In this document: positions 25,835-33,276 of the stretch, one piece after another | Numbering within the stretch: position 1 is the first letter of the stretch | How the letters are laid out: each line of letters opens with the position of its first letter | From: Accumulibacter sp003538495 | Lineage (GTDB): Bacteria; Pseudomonadota; Gammaproteobacteria; Burkholderiales; Rhodocyclaceae | Reading direction: 5' to 3' | DNA length: 64,000 nt | NCBI RefSeq assembly: GCF_029255145.1 | Contig: NZ_JAPUVQ010000026.1 | Location: 30,317-94,316 of the forward strand | Notes under the pieces: model-generated | Databases searched by the model: none | Told to the model about the DNA's origin: nothing | The model's input: the letters and a program-made list of their open reading frames with translations, nothing else | Program-made: the position numbers and the translations under genes

Positions 25835-26122
25835 ATGAAACAAAGTGAACTGATCATCGCCGTCGCCAATATCTCCGGCATCGGCCGCATGGTCGTCAAG
25901 GAAGTCCTCCAAACCACCGCCGATGTCGTCGCCGACACCCTCGGCCAGCCCGGCGAAGAAGATGTCGCCGTGCCCGGCTTCGGCAAGTTCAGCCCCCGCC
26001 GGCGCCTGCCGCGGCTCGGCCGCAACCCCGCCACCGGCGAAGAGATCAGCCTGCCTGGCGGGCGCGTCGCCAAGTTCTCCCCCGCCAAGCGCTTTCGCGA
26101 CGAAGTCGCCGGCAAGCGCTGA
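25835..26122 (+). CDS. HU/IHF-family DNA-binding protein
   Basis: 95-residue histone-like protein. The sequence MKQSELIIAVANISGIGRM, then VPGFGKFSPRRRLPRLGRNP and NPATGEEISLPGG fits the HU fold with the GRNP-type beta arm. Mu transposition needs HU and IHF, so a phage-encoded HU could assist transpososome assembly or repress phage promoters. A clear RBS (GAAGGAG) lies upstream. Confidence 0.85.
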   Translation: MKQSELIIAVANISGIGRMVVKEVLQTTADVVADTLGQPGEEDVAVPGFGKFSPRRRLPRLGRNPATGEEISLPGGRVAKFSPAKRFRDEVAGKR

Positions 26123-26188
26123 ACAGCCAGGCCGGCCATGGCGGGCCGCAGCGCGCCATGGCCGGCCACCCACCACCCGGAGTCTCCC

Positions 26189-26422
26189 ATGCCCACCCAC
26201 CGCCCGCCGCCGCAAAAGCTCCCGCTGACCCCGCGCCAGCTGCGCCTGATCTACCCGCTGACCAAGCAAACGCCCGCCCGGGCGCTGGCCAACGTCACGC
26301 TCGCCTACCTGATCTGGCCCGGCTGCATCTGCGAAGTCGCCCTCGAAGCGTATCTCGACACCCTCAAAGCCGTCCTCAACCCCGTCGGCCGGCCGACCAT
26401 CGGCCGCCGCGGCCAACGCTGA
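26189..26422 (+). CDS. Hypothetical small protein upstream of the lysozyme gene
   Basis: 77 residues from ATG 26189 (an upstream Met is possible but Pro-rich). The middle contains TPRQLRLIYPLTKQTPARAL and a short hydrophobic stretch (NVTLAYLIWPGCICEVAL). It ends 11 bases before the lysozyme gene, the place where a holin or small lysis accessory could lie, but it has no clear double helix. Not identified. Confidence 0.45.
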   Translation: MPTHRPPPQKLPLTPRQLRLIYPLTKQTPARALANVTLAYLIWPGCICEVALEAYLDTLKAVLNPVGRPTIGRRGQR

Positions 26423-26433
26423 GCCTCGCCATC

Positions 26434-26964
26434 ATGACCACCTCGCCCGCCCGCCGCCGCACCGACCAGCCCACCGACCCGGCTCGCCCAACGCCGCCCA
26501 ACCGGCTGACCATCGGCGAGGCCGGGCTGTGGATCATCCGCTGGTTCGAATGCTTCCACCCGGAGCCCTACCTGCACCGCAAGGGCTACCACGCCATCGG
26601 CTACGGCCACCGCATCCGCGACTGGGGCATCGTGCTCGTCAATCCGCCGATCGACAGAGCCTTCGCCGAGACTCTGCTACGGCGTGAAGACCTGCCGATG
26701 CTGCAGCTCTACCTTAACGCCACGACCCCCGTCGTCCTCGCCCAGCACGAATTTGACGCCCTCTGCAGCCTCGTCTTCGACGTCGGCATCAAGGCCTACG
26801 AGCGCTCGCCGCTGCGCGCCGAGATCAACCGCGGCCGGCGCGACGCCGCGGCCGCCGAGTTCGACCGCTTCGACGTGCTCGTCCTCGGCCAGCCACCGAG
26901 CCACGCCACCCGCCTGCGCCGCGACGCCGAGCGCACCCTGTTCAGCGGCGCGGCGCAGCCATGA
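26434..26964 (+). CDS. Lysozyme-like endolysin (GH24 relative)
   Basis: Predicted muramidase for host lysis, 176 residues. The GH24 signature region reads WFECFHPEPYLHRKGYHAIG followed by YGHRI, matching the fold of T4 and P21 lysozymes with the catalytic Glu in place. The Asp/Cys and Thr positions of the classical triad appear as His/Arg and Ala (see findings), so catalysis may be altered. A C-terminal helical part (DALCSLVFDVGIKAY) is typical. Stop overlaps the Mor gene start by 4 bases. Confidence 0.75.
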   Translation: MTTSPARRRTDQPTDPARPTPPNRLTIGEAGLWIIRWFECFHPEPYLHRKGYHAIGYGHRIRDWGIVLVNPPIDRAFAETLLRREDLPMLQLYLNATTPVVLAQHEFDALCSLVFDVGIKAYERSPLRAEINRGRRDAAAAEFDRFDVLVLGQPPSHATRLRRDAERTLFSGAAQP

Positions 26965-27413
26965 CCGAACCGCCGCCCGACGCCGACGCCAGCGCCACCG
27001 ACAACCTGCCGGCCTCGGTGCGCGAGCTGATCGCCCTGATCGGCCTGGCGCCGACGCTCGCCCTGGTCAATGTCTGGGGCGGCCAGATCCTGCACGTGCC
27101 CACCGGCGACAACCCCAACAGCAAGGCGCGCCGGCGGCTGGTGGCGGTAATCGGCGACAGCGCCACCGAAGCGCTGATCTGGAACTACCCCGGCGCAAAG
27201 CTGACCATCGCCCGCTGCGTTGCCGCCATGCGCGACGAGCGCGATCGCCGGATCATCGCCGCCTACGGCGCCGGCACCCCGGTCGCCCAGCTCGTCGCCG
27301 ACCACCAGCTCACCGATCGCCGGATCCGCACCATCATCAAGCGCAGCCCCGGCGACTCGGTCGCTGGCCTGGCGCCGGGGCAGGCGCGGCAGCTGGCGCT
27401 GTTCGAGGCGTGA
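26961..27413 (+). CDS. Mor-type transcription activator
   Basis: Middle-gene activator of the Mor/C family, 150 residues. The C-terminal HTH is ERDRRIIAAYGAGTPVAQLV followed by LTDRRIRTIIKR, the usual Mor signature. The N-terminal half (ASVRELIALIGLAPTLALV) forms the dimerisation part. Mor turns on middle promoters in Mu; here it lies at the end of the early/lysis block, just before the fibre and head modules. The N-terminal dozen residues are low complexity. Confidence 0.8.
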   Translation: MTEPPPDADASATDNLPASVRELIALIGLAPTLALVNVWGGQILHVPTGDNPNSKARRRLVAVIGDSATEALIWNYPGAKLTIARCVAAMRDERDRRIIAAYGAGTPVAQLVADHQLTDRRIRTIIKRSPGDSVAGLAPGQARQLALFEA

Positions 27414-27694
27414 GCCGGAGCCATGGCCACCCTGTTGACAATCCAGCAATGCCGGGCTTACAGTTCCGCGGTCGCTGCACATCAGCGATGCGGGAATGCA
27501 AGCCCGGAGATATGGCGGACAGCCGCCCACAGCGGTTTTTTTACGTCCGTCGCATGGCGTCCAAGTTTTGGGCGGCCGTGTGGGGAGGTCTTCGGGCCTG
27601 CCGGTTCCATATCCCGGTCTTGCAAACCCAACACGGTCGCCCTCCCGAATGCAAGCGGGAAGGCGGTTCACATCCGCACGATATGGAGCTCACC
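27414..27694 (+). ncRNA. Structured leader with long hairpin before the Rha pair
   Basis: No convincing CDS covers this 281-base gap; its frames read as broken pieces (one contains RRMASKFWAAVWGGL). A 56-base hairpin is visible at 27452-27507: CCGGGCTT pairs with AAGCCCGG, then GTTCCGC with GCGGGAAT, and GTCGCTG with CAGCGAT, closing on CACAT. A GC-rich region with a T-run (ACAGCGGTTTTTTTACG) follows at about 27530-27545. Leaders of this look occur before Ash/Icd-like small phage genes, to my knowledge. Possibly an attenuator or small RNA. Confidence 0.45.
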
Positions 27695-27928
27695 ATGCCT
27701 CATCCCACCCCCGCGCCCGCGGCGCCCATCCGCGAACCCCTCACCCTGCAAGCCGCCCGGATCAGTTCGATCGCGGTCGCCGCCAACCTCGCGCTGTCCG
27801 GCAGCGCGCTGGCCGACCGTCGCGCCGCCGAAACGATCGCCCTCGACCTGATGGACGTCGTCGCCATCCTCGTCGCCCGCCTCGTAGCCGATGCCGAAAT
27901 CCTCGAATCGCAATCGCAAGGAGCTTGA
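27695..27928 (+). CDS. Hypothetical protein between Mor and Rha
   Basis: 77 residues from ATG 27695. Ala/Leu-rich helices (ALSGSALADRRAAETIALDL, then DVVAILVARLVADAEILES). It ends just before the Rha gene, so they likely share a transcript that begins in the structured leader. Family not recognised. Confidence 0.5.
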   Translation: MPHPTPAPAAPIREPLTLQAARISSIAVAANLALSGSALADRRAAETIALDLMDVVAILVARLVADAEILESQSQGA

Positions 27929-27929
27929 C

Positions 27930-28523
27930 ATGAAGACCCTGCACCCTGATTTATTCCCTGAAAGCAGGCTGTTTAGCCGCGATGGGGACCGGGTGTTCAC
28001 CACCAGCCTGAAGGTGGCCGAGCATTTCCACAAGCAGCACTGCCATGTGCTGCGTGCTATTCGCGACATCCGTCCGCAAGTGCCTGAAGAATTTATGCTC
28101 CTCAATTTTGAGGAGTCCTCCTATACCGATGAACAGGGAAAGTTTCGGCGGATGCTGGAAATGACCCGCGACGGCTTCACACTGCTGGCCATGGGCTTCA
28201 CGGGGTTGACGGCGATGCCCTTCAATCTGGCCTACATCGAACGCTTCAACGCGATGGAGGCGCAATGGCACCATCGCCGGACGATCGGCATTGCCATTCC
28301 GCCGGTGCTGACGCTCGCCGGCTATCTCGAAACCCGCGACAGCCTGAGCGATCTACGCGCCGAACTCAGCGTGCTCGACAAGCGGTTGGCCGAGGCAGAG
28401 ATCCATTGCCAGCCGGCGGACATCGAAGCGATGACCAAACCCCGCCTGCAAGGTCATCATGACCGTTCAGAGGGCGAAGTTCACTCGCCCGCGACCATCA
28501 GAGCCCTGACTGCGGTCAAATAG
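27930..28523 (+). CDS. Rha-family phage regulatory protein
   Basis: 197-residue protein. The Rha domain covers residues 20-115: FTTSLKVAEHFHKQHCHVLR, then NFEESSYTDEQGKFRRM and MTRDGFTLLAMGFTG. Rha (phage phi-80 type) interferes with growth in hosts lacking IHF; Rha-like proteins are common phage regulators. The C-terminal 70 residues are helical. RBS AAGGAG. It is followed by a strong terminator. Confidence 0.8.
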   Translation: MKTLHPDLFPESRLFSRDGDRVFTTSLKVAEHFHKQHCHVLRAIRDIRPQVPEEFMLLNFEESSYTDEQGKFRRMLEMTRDGFTLLAMGFTGLTAMPFNLAYIERFNAMEAQWHHRRTIGIAIPPVLTLAGYLETRDSLSDLRAELSVLDKRLAEAEIHCQPADIEAMTKPRLQGHHDRSEGEVHSPATIRALTAVK

Positions 28524-28607
28524 CCCCGTTCTCCTCCTTCCAGCCCTTCCACGGCCCGCGCTGCATCGCGGGCCGGCTACGGCGCCGCGAAGCGGTGCTT
28601 CGCGAAA

Positions 28608-28637
28608 CCCCGCCTTCGCCCCCGGCGGGGTTTTTTT
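28608..28637 (+). terminator. Intrinsic terminator after Rha
   Basis: CCCCGCC (28608-28614) pairs with GGCGGGG (28624-28630) and is followed by seven T residues. It ends the block containing Mor and Rha and separates it from the fibre-like module that starts at 28781. Confidence 0.85.
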
Positions 28638-28647
28638 ATGGGCGAGC

Positions 28648-28665
28648 TGAAGCGCTTCAGACCAG
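28648..28665 (+). promoter_or_regulatory. Palindromic element TGAAGCGCTTCA-GACCAG, copy 1
   Basis: A perfect 12-bp palindrome followed by GACCAG. The identical 18 bases occur at 40290-40307, ahead of the protease gene. Here it lies 117 bases before the fibre-module start and 36 bases before an extended -10-like TGTGATAAC (28702-28710). Candidate binding site of a late activator. Confidence 0.55.
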
Positions 28666-28710
28666 CCCGACCTCCCGCGCGCGCATAGACTCGGCAAACG
28701 CTGTGATAAC

Positions 28711-28740
28711 CCAAAAGCGCCCAAAAGCGCCCAAAAGCGC
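28711..28740 (+). repeat. 10-bp tandem repeat, three copies
   Basis: CCAAAAGCGC repeated three times without change, in the leader of the fibre-module operon, directly after a promoter-like TGTGATAAC. Could be a spacing or protein-binding element. Confidence 0.8.
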
Positions 28741-28780
28741 CCGCAGCGACCCATCAACCGCCACCGGAGGCCCGACCACC

Positions 28781-29308
28781 ATGCCCCTCATCCGCACCAT
28801 CCGCACCACTCTCCAGGCCCTGCTGCTTGCTGCCATGCTCGCCTTCGGCGGCCTGGCGCAGGCTGCCGCGCTCACCGACTACGCCGAGAACAAGTCCCTC
28901 GATGCCTTGATCCGCGGCCAGTCGCTCGGCGCCCCGGCCACCTGGTACCTCGCCCTCTACACCGACACCTGCAGCGATGCCGGGTCCGGTACCGAGGTGT
29001 CGACCTCCGGCACCGGCTACGGCCGCCAGGCGGTCACCGCCTCGCTGGCCAACTGGGCCGGCAGCCAGTCGGCCGGCAGCACCAGCGCTTCGAGCGGTAC
29101 CGGCGGCACCACCAGCAACAATGGCACCATCGCCTGGTCCACCTCGACCGCTTCCTGGGGCAACGTCCAGTCGGCCGGCTGGACCGACGCCTCGACCGCC
29201 GGCAACCGCTGGATCTGCATCAACCTGACGGCGGCGCTGAACGTCACCGGCGCCGGCTTCACGGTCAGCTTCCCGGCCGCCGCGTTGACCTTCCAGATCG
29301 ACAACTGA
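28781..29308 (+). CDS. Tail-fibre-like protein with N-terminal signal-like segment
   Basis: 175 residues. After a basic, hydrophobic N-terminus (LLLAAMLAFGGLAQA) the body starts LTDYAENKSLDALIRGQSLG and continues WYLALYTDTC and RQAVTASLANWAG, matching small phage tail fibre proteins. Ser/Thr/Gly-rich repeats (TSASSGTGGTTSNNG) are typical of fibre shafts. An export-like leader on a virion protein is unusual. Preceded by GGAGG and followed by an overlap of one base with the next gene. Confidence 0.6.
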   Translation: MPLIRTIRTTLQALLLAAMLAFGGLAQAAALTDYAENKSLDALIRGQSLGAPATWYLALYTDTCSDAGSGTEVSTSGTGYGRQAVTASLANWAGSQSAGSTSASSGTGGTTSNNGTIAWSTSTASWGNVQSAGWTDASTAGNRWICINLTAALNVTGAGFTVSFPAAALTFQIDN

Positions 29309-29748
29309 TGAGCCTGCGCGACGAGATCCAGGCGCGCGTGTCGCCTGAGCTGATTGCCGGGCGCGACAGCCAGGCGATTACCGACGCCCTGAACGTCGGC
29401 CGTATTCGCCTCGCATCGCGCCTGATTACCGAGCGCGATGTTCTGGCGGGTTACGCCGACGGGCCGATAGCGGCCGACGCCGTGCTGCAAAAGATCGAGG
29501 CGTTCGCGCAGTCCGCCAGTTCGCTGGCCAGCGTCGTGCGGCGCGCCACCAGCTGGTTGGCTCCCGGCCAGGGGATCGACATCGGCCACCCGTCTACGCA
29601 GCTACTGCTGGACCAGATGGCCACGGGCGGGGTGCTGGGCGTCGACGAAGCGGAGAAGCTCAAAGCGCTGGCCGTCGAGCCTGACCCGGTGTCCGAGCTG
29701 GACGTGCGCCGCGCGATCTGGAACGACGACGGCACCTATGCACTTTAA
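29308..29748 (+). CDS. Phage module protein, paralogue of the next gene but without signal
   Basis: 146 residues. The C-terminal motif SELDVRRAIWNDDGTYAL resembles DELTIRRLAWSDAGDWLL of the following gene, so the two appear related. A helical middle (DAVLQKIEAFAQSASSLASV) lies between. Starts inside the preceding stop. Structural or chaperone-like role in the fibre module is possible. Confidence 0.55.
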   Translation: MSLRDEIQARVSPELIAGRDSQAITDALNVGRIRLASRLITERDVLAGYADGPIAADAVLQKIEAFAQSASSLASVVRRATSWLAPGQGIDIGHPSTQLLLDQMATGGVLGVDEAEKLKALAVEPDPVSELDVRRAIWNDDGTYAL

Positions 29749-29766
29749 TTGATGAGGACTACAGCC

Positions 29767-30318
29767 ATGAAATTTCTCTTTGCCCTGCTGGTTTGGGCTC
29801 TTGCCACGTGCGCGCACGCCGTCGACCTGACCCCTGCGCAGACCGCCGCTCTCAAGTCGGCCATCATTGCCGATGCCAATCTCGCGCCTCAGAAGGCGAC
29901 CCGAGACACGCAGGCGATCGCCGATTACCTGAACACGGCCAGCGCCTTTGTCGTCTGGAAAACGACCGTCAGCGTCGACGAGGTCATGCGCTCGGGCATG
30001 GACTGGACACAGGTGGACAACCTGTCGGCCGGCAAGGCGCGGATTTGGGACTGGATGAGCCGGCTGGGATCGTTCGACTGCTCGAAGCCAACCATCCGGG
30101 CCGGGATCGACGCCACCTGGGTCGGAACATCTGCCGCCCTGGCGGTCAGGGCGTTGGTTTACACGCAGTGCAAACGCCCCTCGACCTGGTTCGAGAAGGT
30201 TTTCGCGACCGGCACCGGGACCGACGCAACCCCTGGGTTGCTGGTGATCGAGGCGCCGATCGATGAACTGACCATCCGCCGCCTGGCCTGGTCGGACGCC
30301 GGAGACTGGCTGCTGTGA
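29767..30318 (+). CDS. Phage module protein with signal peptide
   Basis: 183 residues from the ATG at 29767 (an earlier ATG at 29752 is possible). Signal-like N-terminus (MKFLFALLVWALATCAHA) with an AHA site. The mature part has ADANLAPQKATRDTQAIADY and RIWDWMSRLGSFDCSKPTIR, and ends DELTIRRLAWSDAGDWLL, related to the preceding protein. A secreted version of a phage module protein is unusual. Confidence 0.55.
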   Translation: MKFLFALLVWALATCAHAVDLTPAQTAALKSAIIADANLAPQKATRDTQAIADYLNTASAFVVWKTTVSVDEVMRSGMDWTQVDNLSAGKARIWDWMSRLGSFDCSKPTIRAGIDATWVGTSAALAVRALVYTQCKRPSTWFEKVFATGTGTDATPGLLVIEAPIDELTIRRLAWSDAGDWLL

Positions 30319-30701
30319 CTACGGCGACCAAGACTGCCCGTAGTATCGTCGCCTCCACCAGCAACTCCGCTGGTGGAACGACGCGGGGACGGTTGGAGTT
30401 GCTGACGGCCTTTGGCGGCATCTTGACCCTCAAGATGACCAACGGCGCCACCGGCCCGACGCTGCAGTGCAGTGCCAATGTGCTGATAGCGCATAACGCC
30501 ACTCAGCCGGCAGCGGCGGCTGCTGGATCGGACTGGAAAACCCTTCTTTCCGTCGGTAACGGCACGGCCTCGAACACCGTCGGCGAATACAGTCTCAATG
30601 TGTCGTCCGCCGTAATGCAACTGGAAGTCGAATTCACCGGCAACACCGGGCAGGCGGTGACGGTCGAGGCCCACTTCAGCGAACTGAGCAGCGTTTCCTG
30701 A
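30315..30701 (+). CDS. Phage structural protein, beta-rich
   Basis: 128 residues from GTG 30315, overlapping the preceding stop. Thr/Asn/Gly-rich beta sequence (TSNSAGGTTRGRLELLTAFG, later GQAVTVEAHFSEL), a typical small tail or fibre-associated protein. Followed by a one-base overlap with the large fibre-like gene. Confidence 0.55.
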   Translation: MTTATKTARSIVASTSNSAGGTTRGRLELLTAFGGILTLKMTNGATGPTLQCSANVLIAHNATQPAAAAAGSDWKTLLSVGNGTASNTVGEYSLNVSSAVMQLEVEFTGNTGQAVTVEAHFSELSSVS

Positions 30702-32095
30702 TGTTCCTGCCGTCCGACAACCGCTTGCTGCCGCAGGACATTGCGGACCTTGATCCGCGCTATGGCGTCCGGGCGTGCATCAATATCGGCTCGGGCTACC
30801 TGGATCTGATCAAGAAATCGACCTTTGTGGTCCACCCGAGCTTCTCCAGAGCTGCGGACAAGCTGGGCCTCAGAAGCTCGCAAAACTCCGGCTCGTACGC
30901 AGTCAGCATTCCGTCCGGGGTGGTCAATGGCGAAGCTGTCTCCTTTCTGGTCGTAGCCCAGGCGGCAGCTGGGCAGTGCCGGCACGGCATTTCGAGCGCG
31001 GTCGATGGCTACGGGACGCCGCGGATCTACTGTACAAACGGCGTATTGGAGGCCAGAGCCACGGTTGCCGGTAATACGAATATCGCCATTACCGGACCGA
31101 CCATTGCGTACGATAGCGACTACGTCGGCATCGTTCGCTGGCGTCCGGGAGTGGGTCTGGCCGCGTCGTTCAACGGCGCGGCGGTACAAACCAGTGCCAA
31201 TTCGGCCACGACCCTTTATGTGTCCCCGGATCTGCTGTGGTATGGCGCTTCGACTGCTACCAGAGCCTATCTGGTAGCGGCTCTCGGCGATGTTTCGGAT
31301 GCCGATATGCGCTATCTGTCGGCCAATCCGGCCGCGATCTTCAGATCACAGCCGCCTGTGATCTGGTTCGGTGGCGGATCATCCGACCTCGCCGGCGCCG
31401 CCTCCGGCGGCGCCATCGCCTCCGGCTCGGGCGCGCTGTGGGCCGACATCGCGCTGGCGGGCGTCGGCGTCGCGGTTGCCGGCGGTGCCGCCAACGCGGC
31501 CGCCGCCGTATCCCTGTCGGCGACCGGCTTCTCGGTCGCCGGCGGCGCGGCGAACGGCACCGCGACGGTGCAGATCAGCGCCAGCGGCCTGGCGGAAGCG
31601 GCCGGTTCGGCCGGGCTGTCGGCCAGCGTGCTGCTGGCCGGCGCCGGCGCCGCGCAAGCTTCCGGCAACGCCACCCTGGCGGCAGCGCTGACGGCGCTGG
31701 CCGACGGCGCCGCGCAGGCCAGCGGCTCAGGCGCGCTGGTGGTCAACGTCCAGCTGGCCGGCGCCGGCGCTGCGGTTGCCGGTGGTTCGGGCACCCTCTC
31801 GGGCGGTCCGGTCGGCGCCATCAGCGGATCCGGCAACGCCGACGCCTCGGGTTCCGGCGCGCTCACCGTGTCGGTGGCGGTCAGCGCCGCCGGTTTCGTT
31901 CAGGCGATGGGCGCTGGCGCGCTGTGGGTCAGCGTCCAGCTCGCGGCGTCTGGCGGGGCGATCGCCGGCGGTACGGCGAATCTGACCCTCGCTGGCGTCG
32001 CGGTGTTGGCCAGCGACGCGCGGTACATCGCCCGCCGGCCGCGCCGCGCTTACCTCTCGGCCAGGGCGCGGCGCTCGTATGAGGCCCGCTACTGA
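30701..32095 (+). CDS. Large fibre-like protein with Gly/Ala repeats
   Basis: 464 residues. The N-terminal 210 residues resemble a phage LamG-like tail domain that ends MRYLSANPAAIFRSQPPVIW. Residues 230-440 are about eight or nine imperfect repeats of roughly 23 residues rich in Ala, Gly and Ser (as in GAAVAGGSGTLSGG and AAQASGSGALVVNVQLAG). The C-terminus is Arg-rich (RRPRRAYLSARARRSYEARY). Likely surface-exposed and repeat-variable. Position ahead of the terminase is unusual for a fibre gene. Confidence 0.65.
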   Translation: MFLPSDNRLLPQDIADLDPRYGVRACINIGSGYLDLIKKSTFVVHPSFSRAADKLGLRSSQNSGSYAVSIPSGVVNGEAVSFLVVAQAAAGQCRHGISSAVDGYGTPRIYCTNGVLEARATVAGNTNIAITGPTIAYDSDYVGIVRWRPGVGLAASFNGAAVQTSANSATTLYVSPDLLWYGASTATRAYLVAALGDVSDADMRYLSANPAAIFRSQPPVIWFGGGSSDLAGAASGGAIASGSGALWADIALAGVGVAVAGGAANAAAAVSLSATGFSVAGGAANGTATVQISASGLAEAAGSAGLSASVLLAGAGAAQASGNATLAAALTALADGAAQASGSGALVVNVQLAGAGAAVAGGSGTLSGGPVGAISGSGNADASGSGALTVSVAVSAAGFVQAMGAGALWVSVQLAASGGAIAGGTANLTLAGVAVLASDARYIARRPRRAYLSARARRSYEARY

Positions 32096-32403
32096 TGCGC
32101 ACCGCGTTTCCCGCCAAGGACCAGGCCGAGGTGCTGGTGGTGACTTTCGACTTCGCCTCGGAGGTCGATCCCGGCGAAACCATCGCCGCCGCGCCGCCGG
32201 TCTCGTCGTCGCTGCTCAGCGGCAGCGACCCCAACCCGGGCGACGTCCTCGCCGGCTCGCCGACGGTATCCGGCGCCGCGGTCCTGCACGCGGTGCACGG
32301 CGGCGTCGATGGCGCGGCCTACCTGCTGCGCTGCCAGGCGACGCTGTCGCCGACTGGCCGGGTGCTGGTGCTGACGGCGACGCTGCCGGTGCGCACCGCA
32401 TGA
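32095..32403 (+). CDS. Small beta-rich structural protein
   Basis: 102 residues, ATG overlapping the preceding stop. Composition (VLVVTFDFASEVDPGETIAA, later LTATLPVRTA) resembles phage fibre-associated or decoration proteins. Nothing more can be said. Confidence 0.5.
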   Translation: MRTAFPAKDQAEVLVVTFDFASEVDPGETIAAAPPVSSSLLSGSDPNPGDVLAGSPTVSGAAVLHAVHGGVDGAAYLLRCQATLSPTGRVLVLTATLPVRTA

Positions 32404-32410
32404 GCGACGC

Positions 32411-32641
32411 ATGAGCGACATTTTCGACCGCGCCACCGAACGCGAACAGGAGCTGCGCGACGACGCCCTGGCGGCTCGCGAGCGCCGCGCCAGGGCCGGC
32501 CGGGCCGCCGTTTCGGCCGCGTCCTGCGCCGTCTGCGAGCAGCCGATACCCGAATCCCGCCGCCAGGCGCTGCCTGGCGTCCAGACCTGCGTCGAGTGCC
32601 AGGCGGACCTCGAACACGCCCTCCAAAGCAAAGGATACTGA
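32411..32641 (+). CDS. TraR/DksA-type zinc finger protein
   Basis: 76 residues. A DksA/TraR four-Cys zinc finger (CAVCEQPIPESRR and CVECQADL) is at residues 38-70, after a helical Arg/Ala-rich N-terminus. Such proteins bind RNA polymerase near the secondary channel; Mu-like phages often encode one. Overlaps the DUF2730 start by one base. Confidence 0.75.
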   Translation: MSDIFDRATEREQELRDDALAARERRARAGRAAVSAASCAVCEQPIPESRRQALPGVQTCVECQADLEHALQSKGY

Positions 32642-33006
32642 TGGACCAACAGACAATCATGCTCGGCCTCGGACTGGCCAACTTCGGGCTGACCTGGGGG
32701 CTGGCGGCATACATGTACATCGTCAACCAGAACAAGGTTACCAACGACCGCCTGAGCGCCATGGAAGACGACCTGGTCCGGAAGTACGAGCAGCACGCCG
32801 AGCGCCTGGCCGGCCTCGAGGTCACCCTGCGCGCGCAGCCGACCCACCGCGACGTGGGGATGCTCTACGAGTCGATCAACAAGCTGGCCAGCACCGTCAA
32901 TCAGCTGGTCGGCGAGACCAAGATGCAGAGCGACGTCATCCGCATGATGATGAACACCATGGTCAGCAACGGCTTGGGAGCCGCACACGAAGGGGCACAC
33001 CGATGA
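32641..33006 (+). CDS. DUF2730 (Mu gp25-like) membrane protein
   Basis: 121 residues. One N-terminal transmembrane helix (FGLTWGLAAYMYIV) is followed by a long coiled-coil-like region. This matches DUF2730 proteins of Mu-like phages at the same map position (before terminase). Function unknown; spanin-like or membrane-coupled roles have been suggested for this slot but are not shown here. Confidence 0.7.
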   Translation: MDQQTIMLGLGLANFGLTWGLAAYMYIVNQNKVTNDRLSAMEDDLVRKYEQHAERLAGLEVTLRAQPTHRDVGMLYESINKLASTVNQLVGETKMQSDVIRMMMNTMVSNGLGAAHEGAHR

Positions 33007-33251
33007 CCGCGCTCGACAAGAAACGCGCCAGCAGCCTGCTGGCGAGCCTGCTGTTTCACGACGGCACCTGCAACCCGCGCGACCTGCGGGACGACCTGGA
33101 GCGGGTGCACGGCATCGTAGCCACGCTCGCCCGTGTCTGCACCGACCTCATCTGGCTGGACGACGTCGGCCTGATCCAGTACCGCTACCAGATCGCCATG
33201 CTCACCGAAGAGGGCCGCGACGTGGTCGCCGGTCGCCGGCAGATGCCATGA
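33003..33251 (+). CDS. wHTH phage protein (VpaChn25_0724 type)
   Basis: 82 residues with a winged-helix pattern (NPRDLRDDLERVHGIVATLA, LIWLDDVGLIQYRYQIAMLT). Similar small proteins lie between the DUF2730-type and small terminase genes in Mu-like phages. The overlap at both ends suggests one operon. Likely DNA-binding. Confidence 0.65.
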   Translation: MTALDKKRASSLLASLLFHDGTCNPRDLRDDLERVHGIVATLARVCTDLIWLDDVGLIQYRYQIAMLTEEGRDVVAGRRQMP

Positions 33252-33276
33252 GCCCACGGCGGAAGGCAGTGCCCTG

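Noticed and set aside
27423..27851. Rightward open frame through the leader region
   Set aside because: Starts in the hairpin region and overlaps the better 27695-27928 gene in another frame; Pro/Arg-rich translation, no RBS.
28711..28740. Three 10-bp repeats as iterons of a replication origin
   Set aside because: Only three copies, no initiator gene or AT-rich unwinding region; the phage replicates by transposition.
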